This document shows, one piece after another, positions 26,822-35,991 of a stretch of DNA of 35,991 bases. The DNA comes from Methanococci archaeon (GTDB lineage: Archaea > AGJL01 > Methanococci > Methanococcales > Methanocaldococcaceae). The stretch's first letter is position 1. Every line of letters begins with the position of its first letter. The stretch covers positions 1 through 35,991 of the forward strand of contig JAADDS010000068.1 of the NCBI GenBank assembly GCA_013153845.1. Reading direction: 5' to 3'. The translations under genes and the position numbers were made by a program. The notes beneath the pieces are model-generated. The model saw only the letters and a program-made list of their open reading frames with translations. It was not told the DNA's origin and made no database searches.

Positions 26822-27688
26822 TTAGTTTTTTGCACATTCAATTAGAGTTTTAGCTATTTTTCTATCGGCATTTATTCCAATATCTTTAAATCCTTTAGTT
26901 CCAGGGGCGGAGTTGAGTTCGATAACATAATTTTCTTCTTTTGTGGGTAAAATATCTACACCCAGTATTACTGCATTTGAGAGATCTGCACATTTTAATG
27001 CCAATTCTTCAATTTCGCTATCTATCTCTAATTTTTCAACGACATTGCCCAAGTATAAGTTCGTTCTGAAATCTTTACTAACTCTCCTATATCCACCAAC
27101 GACTTCTCCATTCACGACTAAAACTCTCATATCCTTATAGACATCTCCTTCTTTAAAGTTTATGAATTCTTGGATTAGTTTTCCCTCCCACATTGCGTTT
27201 TTTGTTAAATTTTTTAGGTCTTCTTCATTTTTTGCCATAAAAACTTTTAAACCACATTTTGAAAAAGAATTTTTTATAATTACTGGAAAATTTACATTAT
27301 ATTTCTCCATAAATCTAACTGCATCTTCATAGTCCCTAATTAAAGCAGTTTTTGGTGTGGCAATTTTATTCTTTGAAAGTAATTTTATGCATTTAAATTT
27401 ATCAGATGTTAGATATAATGTTTCCAACGGGTTTATAAATTTTAGCCCTTCCACTTCCAACGCATTTATAAATTGCCAGGAATATAATGTTAATCTATCA
27501 AAATAATCTCCAATACCACATCTTGAATGAATTAGATCGGTCTCTAATTTAAAATCATGACTCATCAAATTTTCTGAATCCGAGAGTAAGAATATTTCAC
27601 ATTTATTCCCTAAATTTTCAATTTCTTTTTTTAAATTCCAAACACTACAACTTTTCCCTTCTGGAGATAGGATCGTTATCTTTACCAT
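26822..27688 (-). CDS. cofF: Gamma-F420-2:alpha-L-glutamate ligase CofF
   Basis: A 288-residue ATP-grasp ligase of the RimK-like family that adds a terminal alpha-linked glutamate to coenzyme F420-2. The ATP-grasp pattern is visible: TSDKFKCIKLLSKNKIATPKT (about 88-108), FPVIIKNSFSKCGLKV, the metal-site end ILGVDILP and YVIELNSAPGTKGF (about 255-268). Full length for the family. The start is set at the ATG at 27688 following GTGAT; ATG 27694 and GTG 27697 lie within that site. From memory the counterpart is MJ1001, next to dacZ in M. jannaschii as here. Confidence 0.9.
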   Translation of the reverse strand: MVKITILSPEGKSCSVWNLKKEIENLGNKCEIFLLSDSENLMSHDFKLETDLIHSRCGIGDYFDRLTLYSWQFINALEVEGLKFINPLETLYLTSDKFKCIKLLSKNKIATPKTALIRDYEDAVRFMEKYNVNFPVIIKNSFSKCGLKVFMAKNEEDLKNLTKNAMWEGKLIQEFINFKEGDVYKDMRVLVVNGEVVGGYRRVSKDFRTNLYLGNVVEKLEIDSEIEELALKCADLSNAVILGVDILPTKEENYVIELNSAPGTKGFKDIGINADRKIAKTLIECAKN

Positions 27689-27803
27689 AAACATCACGTT
27701 ATACTCTCAAATTATTGTGATAAATAATAAATTGAAATAAGAAACAAATAATGAATAAAAAAATAAAACTAAACTAAAACTAAAAATTAAAATTTAGAAG
27801 GAT

Positions 27804-29051
27804 TTAGCTTATTTTCGTTAAAGTATTCTCTAAATCCACCAACTCCTGCTCTCCTGTAATCATATCTTTTAACGTTATCTTTCCTTCCTTTAACTCCTTC
27901 TCTCCTACGATAATAACCTTTTTAAAGCCCTTCGAATTTGCATAATCCAAGGCCTTTCTTAATTTCCTACCCATAATTTCAAATTCCACGATTTTTCCAG
28001 CTTTTCTCAACTTGTTAGCAATTAATAGGGACTCTTTAATTAATTTTTTATCCTTTTTTACAGGAATTATCAATATCTTCTCTTCTTCAATCTCCAAATC
28101 ATCGATATTCATCATAATCCTGTCAAATCCATAGGCAAATCCAACAGCTGGGACTGATATATTTCCAAACGTCTCTATTAAATTATCATATCTTCCTCCT
28201 CCACATATTTGCTTAGCCCCCTTCTTTCCATATATCTCAAACACCATTCCAGTATAGTAATCTAAACCCCTCGCAATCCCAAGGTTTATTACATATTTAT
28301 CATGAATAACAAACTCCAAGATCTCTTCTAAATTATTCACTGCCTCCACAGATTTTGGAAAGTCCTTCAATATCTCCTTCAACTCATCTAAAATCTCTCT
28401 CCCTCCTTTAAATTTTAATATCTCAAATATTAACTCTTTCTTCTCTTCTCCCAAAATTTGAGTTAGATAACTCTCCAAATTATCGTAGTCCTCTTTATCA
28501 ATCAACCTCCTTATTTTAACCTCTTCTTCCTCGCTAACATTAAACTCCTCCAAAACCCCTTTTAAAACTCCCAAGTGTCCAATATGAACATCAAAGTTCA
28601 AACCAATATTTATTAAACCATCCATTGCCAAATTCAAAACCTCAGCATCTGCTATCGCATTTTTACAGCCGATTAACTCGCAACCCATCTGCCAAAATTC
28701 CCTAAATCTTCCTGCCTGAGGTCGCTCATATCTAAAACAGTTAGCAAAATAATACAATCTTAACGGCTTTTGTAGGTTTTTTAATTCATTTAAATAGAAT
28801 CTAACAACCGGGGATGTCATCTCTGGCCTTAAAGCCATCTCCCTTCCACCATGATCTTTAAACACATACAACTGCTTTCTAATCTCTTCTCCTGTTTTTT
28901 TGGATATTAACTCAAAACTCTCAAAGGTAGGTGTTAATATTTCCTCATAACCATATCTCTCAAAAACCTCTCTTAACTTATTTTCTACATATCTTCTCTT
29001 TTTCATCTCTTCTGGTAAAAAATCCCTCGTCCCTCTCGGCTTTTGGAACAT
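27804..29051 (-). CDS. hisS: Histidyl-tRNA synthetase
   Basis: A 415-residue class II aminoacyl-tRNA synthetase that charges tRNA-His. Motif 1 region EEILTPTFE (about 36-44), motif 2 [22 protein letters not shown] (about 107-128), the HisRS-specific [14 protein letters not shown] (about 260-273) and CGGGRYD, then motif 3 [11 protein letters not shown]. The anticodon-binding domain is at about 320-410. The start has GGAGGT 6 nt upstream. First gene of the leftward run hisS-cofF-dacZ-hacA. Confidence 0.95.
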   Translation of the reverse strand: MFQKPRGTRDFLPEEMKKRRYVENKLREVFERYGYEEILTPTFESFELISKKTGEEIRKQLYVFKDHGGREMALRPEMTSPVVRFYLNELKNLQKPLRLYYFANCFRYERPQAGRFREFWQMGCELIGCKNAIADAEVLNLAMDGLINIGLNFDVHIGHLGVLKGVLEEFNVSEEEEVKIRRLIDKEDYDNLESYLTQILGEEKKELIFEILKFKGGREILDELKEILKDFPKSVEAVNNLEEILEFVIHDKYVINLGIARGLDYYTGMVFEIYGKKGAKQICGGGRYDNLIETFGNISVPAVGFAYGFDRIMMNIDDLEIEEEKILIIPVKKDKKLIKESLLIANKLRKAGKIVEFEIMGRKLRKALDYANSKGFKKVIIVGEKELKEGKITLKDMITGEQELVDLENTLTKIS

Positions 29052-29355
29052 TTTATACCTCCAATTGATTAATTTTTATTTTATTTGTTTCATCTATTGT
29101 TTTTAATTCTTAATTCAGTTTTTATTGAAAATTTTTTAATCAAGTGTTTTATCCCATACATTTAATAAATTTAATTAATAAATCCAATAACTTTAATTAA
29201 GTTGACGAAATTTGACGTTTAAGTTATTTTTTTAGGTTATTTTTATTAATGTATGTTTGTGTTAGTGCCACAACTGTAAACTAAACCGTAAAGTTTATAT
29301 AGAATCCCATAAACATATACATACCGAACAAGGTAACAAAAACTGAGGTGATAGG
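29052..29355. other. 304-bp divergent spacer between hisS and the thermosome gene
   Basis: Holds the thermosome promoter (29286-29302) and the GAGGTGAT ribosome binding site (29344-29351). The left two thirds are T-rich and show no gene. Confidence 0.5.
29286..29302 (+). promoter_or_regulatory. Strong promoter (BRE + TATA) of the thermosome gene
   Basis: The TATA box TTTATATAG (29294-29302) is preceded by an A/G-containing BRE-like CCGTAAAG (29286-29293). Initiation about 25 bp downstream leaves a leader of about 30 nt with an excellent ribosome binding site. This fits a highly expressed chaperonin gene. Confidence 0.6.
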
Positions 29356-30984
<1,629 letters not shown>

Positions 30985-30999
30985 CTCCCTAACCAATAA

Positions 31000-31023
31000 T
31001 TTTATTTTTTTATTTTAGTTTTT
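31000..31023 (+). terminator. T-rich terminator between the thermosome gene and the Cas operon
   Basis: A run TTTTATTTTTTTATTTTAGTTTTT begins 16 bp after the thermosome stop. The Cas operon ends at 31034 facing it, so this 49-bp gap also marks the boundary between conserved and accessory DNA. Confidence 0.5.
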
Positions 31024-31033
31024 ATCTATATAT

Positions 31034-31879
31034 CTATATATATTGTCTTTTGATATAAAAAATACCTTTAATTAAACGATATTTATCTCCATCAATTCCT
31101 TTTATGATTTTACCTCCAACACCAATAACATATTTTGCATTTTCTATTTTCATATTCATAAAATTAAATGTAGGTAAGATTTCAAATCTCCCCTCAAATT
31201 TTATGTTGTTGTCGAATTCTAAGAAATTAAGTAAAGTTTTTTCTTTTAGGTTTAAAGTTCTATCTGAATTTAAGCCCCATTTTTCTAATTCCTTTTCCTT
31301 CTTTTTAATTTCTTTTATTTTCATTAAACCGAATCCATATCTTGAATCTCCCCCAATGAATATTTTTAAGTTTTTTAATTCATCTTTCAACTTTTCGTCA
31401 ATATTAATTAAGCCAATCCATTTTAAGTTTTCATTATTATATCCTAATTTAGTTATTTTCTCCCATAATTTTGTGTTTTCTAACTCTTTCTTTGGTTTTG
31501 GTAAGATAAATTCAATTTCGTGCAATGATTCATCCTTTACTGTTCTTGTTTCTGGTAGTATTGCTGTTGAAGTGAAAGAATCAACAAATAATAATCTAAA
31601 TTCTTTTTCTGATAAATCTTTTAAGTGAAACTCTCCATTTTTGAAATTTGGTTCTAATATATTCTCTCCATCAAAGGAAGGGTAAAAGCATGTTATTTGT
31701 TCAAATAATTTTTGGTTTTCATTTAAGTTTTCTTCTTTCGTCAAATTATATGACTTTGTTAAAGCCCCCCACATTGTTTGCCCTGGGATAAATATTCTTG
31801 TCTCTGCCAATACACCATATTTTTTATATCCAATGTGAATTGGCTGTTTTTGTTCTAAAACTATTTTATACCAATCCAT
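31034..31879 (-). CDS. RAMP-superfamily CRISPR-associated protein, last gene of the type III operon
   Basis: 281 residues with the ferredoxin-like RAMP fold pattern. Strand 1 WYKIVLEQKQPIHIG is followed by IFIPGQTMWGALTKSY (helix after the first strand, as in Cas5/Cas7/Csx10-like RAMPs), and a glycine-rich loop IFIGGDSRYGFGLMKIKEI at about 175-193. A charged insertion separates this from the C-terminal beta part that ends in IGVGGKIIKGIDG. Which RAMP group (Cmr1, Cmr6, Csx10 or Cas5-like) it is cannot be told by eye. Its ATG overlaps the Cas11 stop by one base (TAATG), with GGGTGAC upstream. Confidence 0.75.
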   Translation of the reverse strand: MDWYKIVLEQKQPIHIGYKKYGVLAETRIFIPGQTMWGALTKSYNLTKEENLNENQKLFEQITCFYPSFDGENILEPNFKNGEFHLKDLSEKEFRLLFVDSFTSTAILPETRTVKDESLHEIEFILPKPKKELENTKLWEKITKLGYNNENLKWIGLINIDEKLKDELKNLKIFIGGDSRYGFGLMKIKEIKKKEKELEKWGLNSDRTLNLKEKTLLNFLEFDNNIKFEGRFEILPTFNFMNMKIENAKYVIGVGGKIIKGIDGDKYRLIKGIFYIKRQYI

Positions 31880-32250
31880 TAATCGTCACCCAATGCCTTT
31901 GCATGGTATCTTACGTAGGTTAGAGTTTTTTCTAAGATTTCTTTAAAGAATAATAGGTCATTTATGTCATTTGATAATTTTTGGAAATATTCCTCATAAT
32001 TTTCATCATTTAACTTTGTTTTTGTATATTCCATTAGAGGTTCTATTTTTTCAATAAATAGATTTTCTATATTCTTTGATTTACAATACCCCCAATATGC
32101 ATAAACCCCATCATTCGCCAAAACTCCTAATGCTTTATCTATTTCGTTTCTGTATTTTTTCCATTCATTATTTTTACTTTCTTTCATATCTTTAATTGCT
32201 TTAAAAATTTCAAATGCAACTTCATTGATTTTATACTCCAACTTATCCAT
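31879..32250 (-). CDS. Cmr5-like Cas11 small subunit
   Basis: About 123 residues, all-helical and charged. The stretch KALGVLANDGVYAYWGYCKSK and the C-terminal LTYVRYHAKALGDD look like the two conserved helices of Cmr5/Csm2-type small subunits, which line the target-bearing face of type III effectors. I start at the ATG at 32250: GGTGG lies 5 nt upstream, and the in-frame ATG at 32277 has no ribosome binding site. It is 33 bp after the Cas7 stop and is coupled to the RAMP that follows. Confidence 0.7.
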   Translation of the reverse strand: MDKLEYKINEVAFEIFKAIKDMKESKNNEWKKYRNEIDKALGVLANDGVYAYWGYCKSKNIENLFIEKIEPLMEYTKTKLNDENYEEYFQKLSNDINDLLFFKEILEKTLTYVRYHAKALGDD

Positions 32251-32283
32251 TAGAACCACCATTTGGTTATTGCACATCTTTTC

Positions 32284-33546
32284 TTAATTTTCATCAAATA
32301 ATTCAATTTTTAACCTTCCAAAACCTCTTGTAGTCATTCCTCCAATTCCTAAGGTCTCAAAGAATATTTTTGAATCTTTCAATGCATCTTTTATCATTTT
32401 AAATGTTGGTAAAGGTTTTAATTTGTTAGTTTTATCATCGTTAATTTCTTCAAATGGCTTTTTGTCAAATATTCTTATTTTTCCATAGAAGATTGTTCCT
32501 CTTGGAATTGCTTCTGATGTGAATAATGCCCCTTCCTTTGCTGTTCCAGTTATTGGATCTATTGAAACAGAAGTTCTAACTTCTAAGTTTGAATTTATTA
32601 TTTGGGAAATTAAGTCATCTGGGACGATTATTATATCCTCTGCTTTTATTTCTATACCATCAATTTTTGGAATGGCATTGTCATTTAAATTATGACTGTT
32701 TCTAACCTTCAAATATAGCCAACCCAAGTTTATGTGTTCTTCATCTCCTTTTTTAGTTAAAACCTCATCATTATTTTTTGGTGCATCATTGCATTTAATT
32801 CCAGCATCTTCTAAAATTCTTTTAGAAGTTATCCATTTAACTCCAAATCTTGTATAAACTGGGAAGAATAAAATATTCAAATCAGAGAAATAAACCAATC
32901 CTTGCCATGATACATCTTTCTTAGAGAAACCAAATGCTTTACAAACTATACATCTTCCACAATGTCCTGTTTTTTCATCCTTTGCACTTTCATAATCAAT
33001 ATTTGGCTTATCATCCTGTCCAGCACATTTTATTCCTGCATATCTATTCCCTTCAAAAGCAAACCATTTATTTTCTAATTCTGAGTTAAAAACTTCATAA
33101 AGTTTTTCAAAAATTTTCTTCTGTTTTTCTAATTTCCCATTCTTTTTATTACCATTCTTTTCGATTTTTAAACCTAATTCCTCAAATAAACTAAGTAAAA
33201 AATCCTTCAAGGACGTAGTTTTTAGCTCATCTTTATTTAGACTATCAATTTTAGTATCCTCAATTTCTCCAATTCCTTTTAGTTTTTCTTTGAATTCGTT
33301 AAACTTTTCATCTTCTTCTTTTAATTTTTCAATTTTTTCTTTCCAGAATCCAAACAATTTCAAAGCTACATAATACCTCCAAGTTCCAGCCAAACTTGAT
33401 CCCGGAATTTTTGGGATTTTTGTTGTTGGGTCTCTTACAATAGTGTTATCAACCCTCCCAATTGTATAACCCCCAGTTCCCATATAGACCGGGTCTGTTG
33501 CCACTGCATAAACGTTTATTTCTTTTATTATTTTACTGTCTTCCAT
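32284..33546 (-). CDS. Cas7-type RAMP (Csm3/Cmr4-like), long form
   Basis: A 420-residue backbone subunit of a type III effector. GGYTIGRVDNTIVRDP contains Asp33, which lines up with the target-RNA-cleaving aspartate of Csm3/Cmr4. KIPGSSLAGTWRYYV is the classic PGSSLxG-R helix (about 47-61). The cysteines of CGRCIVCKAFG (about 196-206) match the zinc-binding C-x2-C-x2-C...FG element, and GGMTTRGFGRLKIEL is the C-terminal Gly-rich loop. It is much longer than usual (220-300 residues): residues about 68-165 form a charged helical insertion. Its ribosome binding site (GGAGGGG) and start lie inside the 3' end of the DUF6602 gene (14-bp overlap). Confidence 0.85.
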   Translation of the reverse strand: MEDSKIIKEINVYAVATDPVYMGTGGYTIGRVDNTIVRDPTTKIPKIPGSSLAGTWRYYVALKLFGFWKEKIEKLKEEDEKFNEFKEKLKGIGEIEDTKIDSLNKDELKTTSLKDFLLSLFEELGLKIEKNGNKKNGKLEKQKKIFEKLYEVFNSELENKWFAFEGNRYAGIKCAGQDDKPNIDYESAKDEKTGHCGRCIVCKAFGFSKKDVSWQGLVYFSDLNILFFPVYTRFGVKWITSKRILEDAGIKCNDAPKNNDEVLTKKGDEEHINLGWLYLKVRNSHNLNDNAIPKIDGIEIKAEDIIIVPDDLISQIINSNLEVRTSVSIDPITGTAKEGALFTSEAIPRGTIFYGKIRIFDKKPFEEINDDKTNKLKPLPTFKMIKDALKDSKIFFETLGIGGMTTRGFGRLKIELFDEN

Positions 33547-34264
33547 AATTCCCCTCCTTGTATTTTTTAGTTAATGATATTGTTTTAATTCTCTTCTGTT
33601 CTTTATCTTCAGAAAACAAAAACCATCTTATATCTTTTAATGGATAATCACAAACACTGCATAATAAATTTGAAATAAAATATGAAAAAGACAAATTTTT
33701 TAAATTATATAATCTAAATTTTTTTTCTTTTTCCCAAAATTTGATAAATAGATCTGTATTCAAAGAAATATGATTCACATACCCTTCAGATTCCTCCAAT
33801 TTATTACATATTCCATTGATATTTCCGTCATATTCATAGCTAAATATTCCATTAAATATATTTTTACCAATTAATTTACCATTTTCTTCTGCTTTCTTAA
33901 GAATATTATGAAAAGAACCATTACAAATTTTTGTTTTAACTTCAATAATACCTTTAACATTTTTATAAGAAACAATAACAAAGTCTCCTTCAGAAAACAA
34001 AACTGGATAATTATTATCGTAGATAATTATATCTATTTGGTTAGATATTCCCTCATTATATTCTTTAACTACAAAACCTGTACCGATTGATAAATTACTA
34101 GGTAAAAATCTCCTTATCACATTTCTTAATATTGCTTCTTTATACCTTCCTTCCTCTCCCCAAGGTATGTCCCCTATTAAGTTTCTTACTCGATTTTTGA
34201 TTACGTCTAGCTCAGATGTAATAGATTTCTGAAATTCTATAATATTTCCTTCTATTGTAGTCAT
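33533..34264 (-). CDS. DUF6602 protein with a PD-(D/E)XK-like nuclease core, inside the Cas operon
   Basis: About 243 residues. I recognise the DUF6602 pattern: GEEGRYKEAILRNVIRRFLP (helix, about 36-55), SIGTGFVV, QIDIIIYD (Asp78) and VKGIIEVKTKI with Glu108-x-Lys110. The order helix-E, strand-D, strand-ExK is that of PD-(D/E)XK nucleases, so DNA cleavage is the likely activity; this is inference from motifs. The rest (about 115-243) is helical with no clear motif. The start is the ATG at 34264 after GGTG; codons upstream overlap the ribosome binding site. It is 22 bp after the Csx11 stop and overlaps cas7 by 14 bp, so it is a true operon member. Confidence 0.75.
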   Translation of the reverse strand: MTTIEGNIIEFQKSITSELDVIKNRVRNLIGDIPWGEEGRYKEAILRNVIRRFLPSNLSIGTGFVVKEYNEGISNQIDIIIYDNNYPVLFSEGDFVIVSYKNVKGIIEVKTKICNGSFHNILKKAEENGKLIGKNIFNGIFSYEYDGNINGICNKLEESEGYVNHISLNTDLFIKFWEKEKKFRLYNLKNLSFSYFISNLLCSVCDYPLKDIRWFLFSEDKEQKRIKTISLTKKYKEGNYGRQ

Positions 34265-34286
34265 AATAAACACCATATAATTATTT

Positions 34287-35991
34287 TTAAATCCCTTTCA
34301 ATCCCTTATGCCAGAATTCAAACATATCTATGAACATTTGCATTTTATTTTTGTCTGTTTTATTTATTAACTCATTTCTGAATTTCTCCAACTCTTTATC
34401 CTCTAAACTAATATCAAATATTTCACATAAATCTTTAATCACGGTTTCATTGGATTTTTTGTTCAATTCCAAGATATTTATGAAGCTTGTAGCTAAGAAT
34501 TGTCTTATTGAGTTATCATATTTCTCGTCCCAATCTTCTAAGCATTTATAAATTATGTTAATCAATTTTTGAAGTTTTGAAGGTCTGTTTTCAAAGATTT
34601 CTTTGAATTTAATGAATTTTTTCCAATCTTCTAAGTTGTATGGTCTGTTGGATTTTAATGGTAGGACTCTTTTTCCTTTGTAGTATTCAATATCATTTCT
34701 TCTAACATTCGAATCTAAAATCTCAAAATCGAAGGTATTTGAAAAACATATAATTTTATCATCACTATCCAATACAATTAAGGAGTATATCTCTTTTTTC
34801 CAGTTATCTTTTGGTTTTATATAGAAAATGTATGAATTAGAATTTTGAATGTTTTCCTTACTCCAATACAAAGTGTAATATTTTTCTGTTTTGTTTTTTA
34901 TTTCGTAATATAATCCATCAGGAATTTCAAAGTTTTCCCCCTCAATTTTAATAACTTTTTTATCTCTAATTTCATTAAGGATTTCTTTTAATCTCTTATC
35001 ATTAAAATGATTTTTTAATTTCTTGTATACTTTTTCATCATTTGTGTTTTTATTTTGGTATATTTCATTGATTATTATTTCTTTAAATATTTTTTCCACT
35101 TCTTCTATTTTCTTTGAATTATTTTCTGAGTTAAACAATTCATCTATTTCATTAGAGGATAAATCTCTTCTAATCTTCCTTAACGCATTTATTCCAATAT
35201 ATAATGGGCTTTTATAGTGTTGAATTATTATTCCAATATGTAAAGATAATTTTCCATAAACCCATTTAAAGTTCTTGTAATATTTATTTTGAATCTTTTC
35301 AATTAATTTTGGAACATATTCTGCTGGGATTATAAACTGCCATGAAATTGGTGTTGTATCAATAATTGATGCAAATGGTTTATATGGTTGAATTTCTATT
35401 AAGTTATCTTTTTTCAAAGTTGTAACACTCTTTTTTTCACCATTTATTTCTTTTTCTAATTTAATCTCAAAATTAACCATATTGTTTTTAAATTCATTCC
35501 CTTTTTCATCCTCTAAAGGTTTATAAATATTTTTTAATATTTCTTCATTTCCTTTTTTGTTCCTACTTCTTTTCCTAAATCTCTCAATAAATTCTTCAAT
35601 TGAAGAAATTAGGTAGATCTTTACATTATCTCCATTTGGTTGAGTCCAGAATAACAACCCATTTCCTTCTAATTCTTCCCCAGTTTCTTTTAATTCTCCA
35701 TTAATCTCGTTTTTACTAACTTCAAAAACTAACCTTCTTTTTCTCCATTCTGGAATCTCCAAATCATTAATTAAGTTATTTTTAATATCTTCAACAAATT
35801 CTTTTGTAGTTTCCCAAATTCTTCTTAACCTTGCAGGAGATGGATTTTTTCTTAAAAGGAATTGAAGCAATAGAGTTGATAAAATCTCTAATGCTGGATC
35901 ATTTTCATCAGTAAATTCTTCCCATTTTATTTTTTCATTTTCCCAATCTATTTTTGAATTTAAAGGAGTTTCTTTAATAAACTCTTCCCAT
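34287..35991 (-). CDS. csx11: Csx11-family Cas10 (type III-C large subunit), 5' end outside the window
   Basis: The reading frame is open to the right edge, so about 567 C-terminal residues are visible and the start is missing; a TTG at 35870 is internal. Csx11 proteins usually exceed 900 residues. The stretch NPSPARLRRIWETTKEF is characteristic. At 35202-35255 GKLSLHIGIIIQHYKSPL matches the Cas10 Palm2 helix region (usual SxGIxIAHxKxPL). Just before it, where active Cas10 has GGDD, the sequence reads DTTPISWQFIIPAE (35319-35360), so the cyclase motif is absent. The C-terminal 180 residues are helical, like Cas10 domain 4. The HD domain, if any, would lie outside the window. Confidence 0.75.
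   Translation of the reverse strand, partial: WEEFIKETPLNSKIDWENEKIKWEEFTDENDPALEILSTLLLQFLLRKNPSPARLRRIWETTKEFVEDIKNNLINDLEIPEWRKRRLVFEVSKNEINGELKETGEELEGNGLLFWTQPNGDNVKIYLISSIEEFIERFRKRSRNKKGNEEILKNIYKPLEDEKGNEFKNNMVNFEIKLEKEINGEKKSVTTLKKDNLIEIQPYKPFASIIDTTPISWQFIIPAEYVPKLIEKIQNKYYKNFKWVYGKLSLHIGIIIQHYKSPLYIGINALRKIRRDLSSNEIDELFNSENNSKKIEEVEKIFKEIIINEIYQNKNTNDEKVYKKLKNHFNDKRLKEILNEIRDKKVIKIEGENFEIPDGLYYEIKNKTEKYYTLYWSKENIQNSNSYIFYIKPKDNWKKEIYSLIVLDSDDKIICFSNTFDFEILDSNVRRNDIEYYKGKRVLPLKSNRPYNLEDWKKFIKFKEIFENRPSKLQKLINIIYKCLEDWDEKYDNSIRQFLATSFINILELNKKSNETVIKDLCEIFDISLEDKELEKFRNELINKTDKNKMQMFIDMFEFWHKGLKGI

Noticed and set aside
31104-31628. A 174-codon plus-strand frame opposite the last RAMP gene
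   Set aside because: Composition is Phe/Ser/Asn-rich, typical of antisense to AT-rich Lys/Glu coding sequence; no ribosome binding site.
35868-35870. TTG as the start codon of the Csx11 protein
   Set aside because: The frame stays open for 40 more codons to the window edge, no ribosome binding site precedes it, and family members are far longer.
30985-35991. Search for a CRISPR array within the Cas operon region
   Set aside because: The genes are contiguous with gaps of at most about 50 bp and no repeated 25-37 bp units were seen.

Overview
The window is AT-rich archaeal DNA from a hyperthermophilic methanogen of the genus Methanocaldococcus or a very close relative. The evidence is the gene set itself: a single thermosome subunit, FtsZ2, A-type ATPase subunit D, coenzyme F420 ligase CofF, the archaeal diadenylate cyclase DacZ, homoaconitase (coenzyme B pathway), Taw3 and TruD. 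Start sites carry strong GGTGA or GGAGG ribosome binding sites, TTG and GTG starts are frequent, promoters look like TTTATATA and terminators are T-rich. From memory, the block thermosome-hisS-cofF-dacZ-hacA matches M. jannaschii MJ0999-MJ1003. I recognise no tRNA, rRNA, insertion sequence or CRISPR array.

Layout. 1-7.6 kb: the last 18 codons of a plus-strand gene that could be a C5 DNA methyltransferase, then a minus-strand run of a DUF22-like protein, atpD, purE and a secreted deacetylase-like protein, then truA (+), bioD (-) and an ECF-type nickel/cobalt transporter (cbiMN and cbiQO, -). The 3' end of atpD is present twice, separated by two perfect hairpins. 7.6-16.4 kb: a divergent region with a NikR-like site and a long inverted repeat, a CoA-disulfide reductase/NADH oxidase (+), an ADP-forming acyl-CoA synthetase (-), a tiny C2H2 zinc-finger protein (+), an unknown gene (-), truD and a DUF1931 double-histone-fold protein (+), taw3 (-) and trpS (+). 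16.5-24 kb: a short dihydrolipoamide-dehydrogenase-like flavoprotein (+), an overlapping operon of an unknown gene, a methyltransferase and pheA (-), an Mtq2/HemK-like methyltransferase (+), ftsZ2 followed by an HTH regulator (-), and a CBS-domain protein paired with a winged-helix-like protein (-). 24-31 kb: hacA, dacZ, cofF and hisS (-), then the thermosome gene (+).

31-36 kb is the accessory region: a tightly packed minus-strand type III CRISPR-Cas effector operon that continues past the right edge. In transcription order it holds a Csx11-family Cas10 (5' end outside the window), a DUF6602 protein with a PD-(D/E)XK-like nuclease core, a large Cas7 (Csm3/Cmr4-like) RAMP, a Cmr5-like Cas11 small subunit and another RAMP. 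The Cas10 part that should carry GGDD does not, while the Cas7 slicing aspartate appears to be kept. This fits subtype III-C, which is expected not to make cyclic oligoadenylate. A putative DNase translationally coupled to Cas7 is the most interesting feature here, because it could be a nuclease arm that does not depend on that second messenger.
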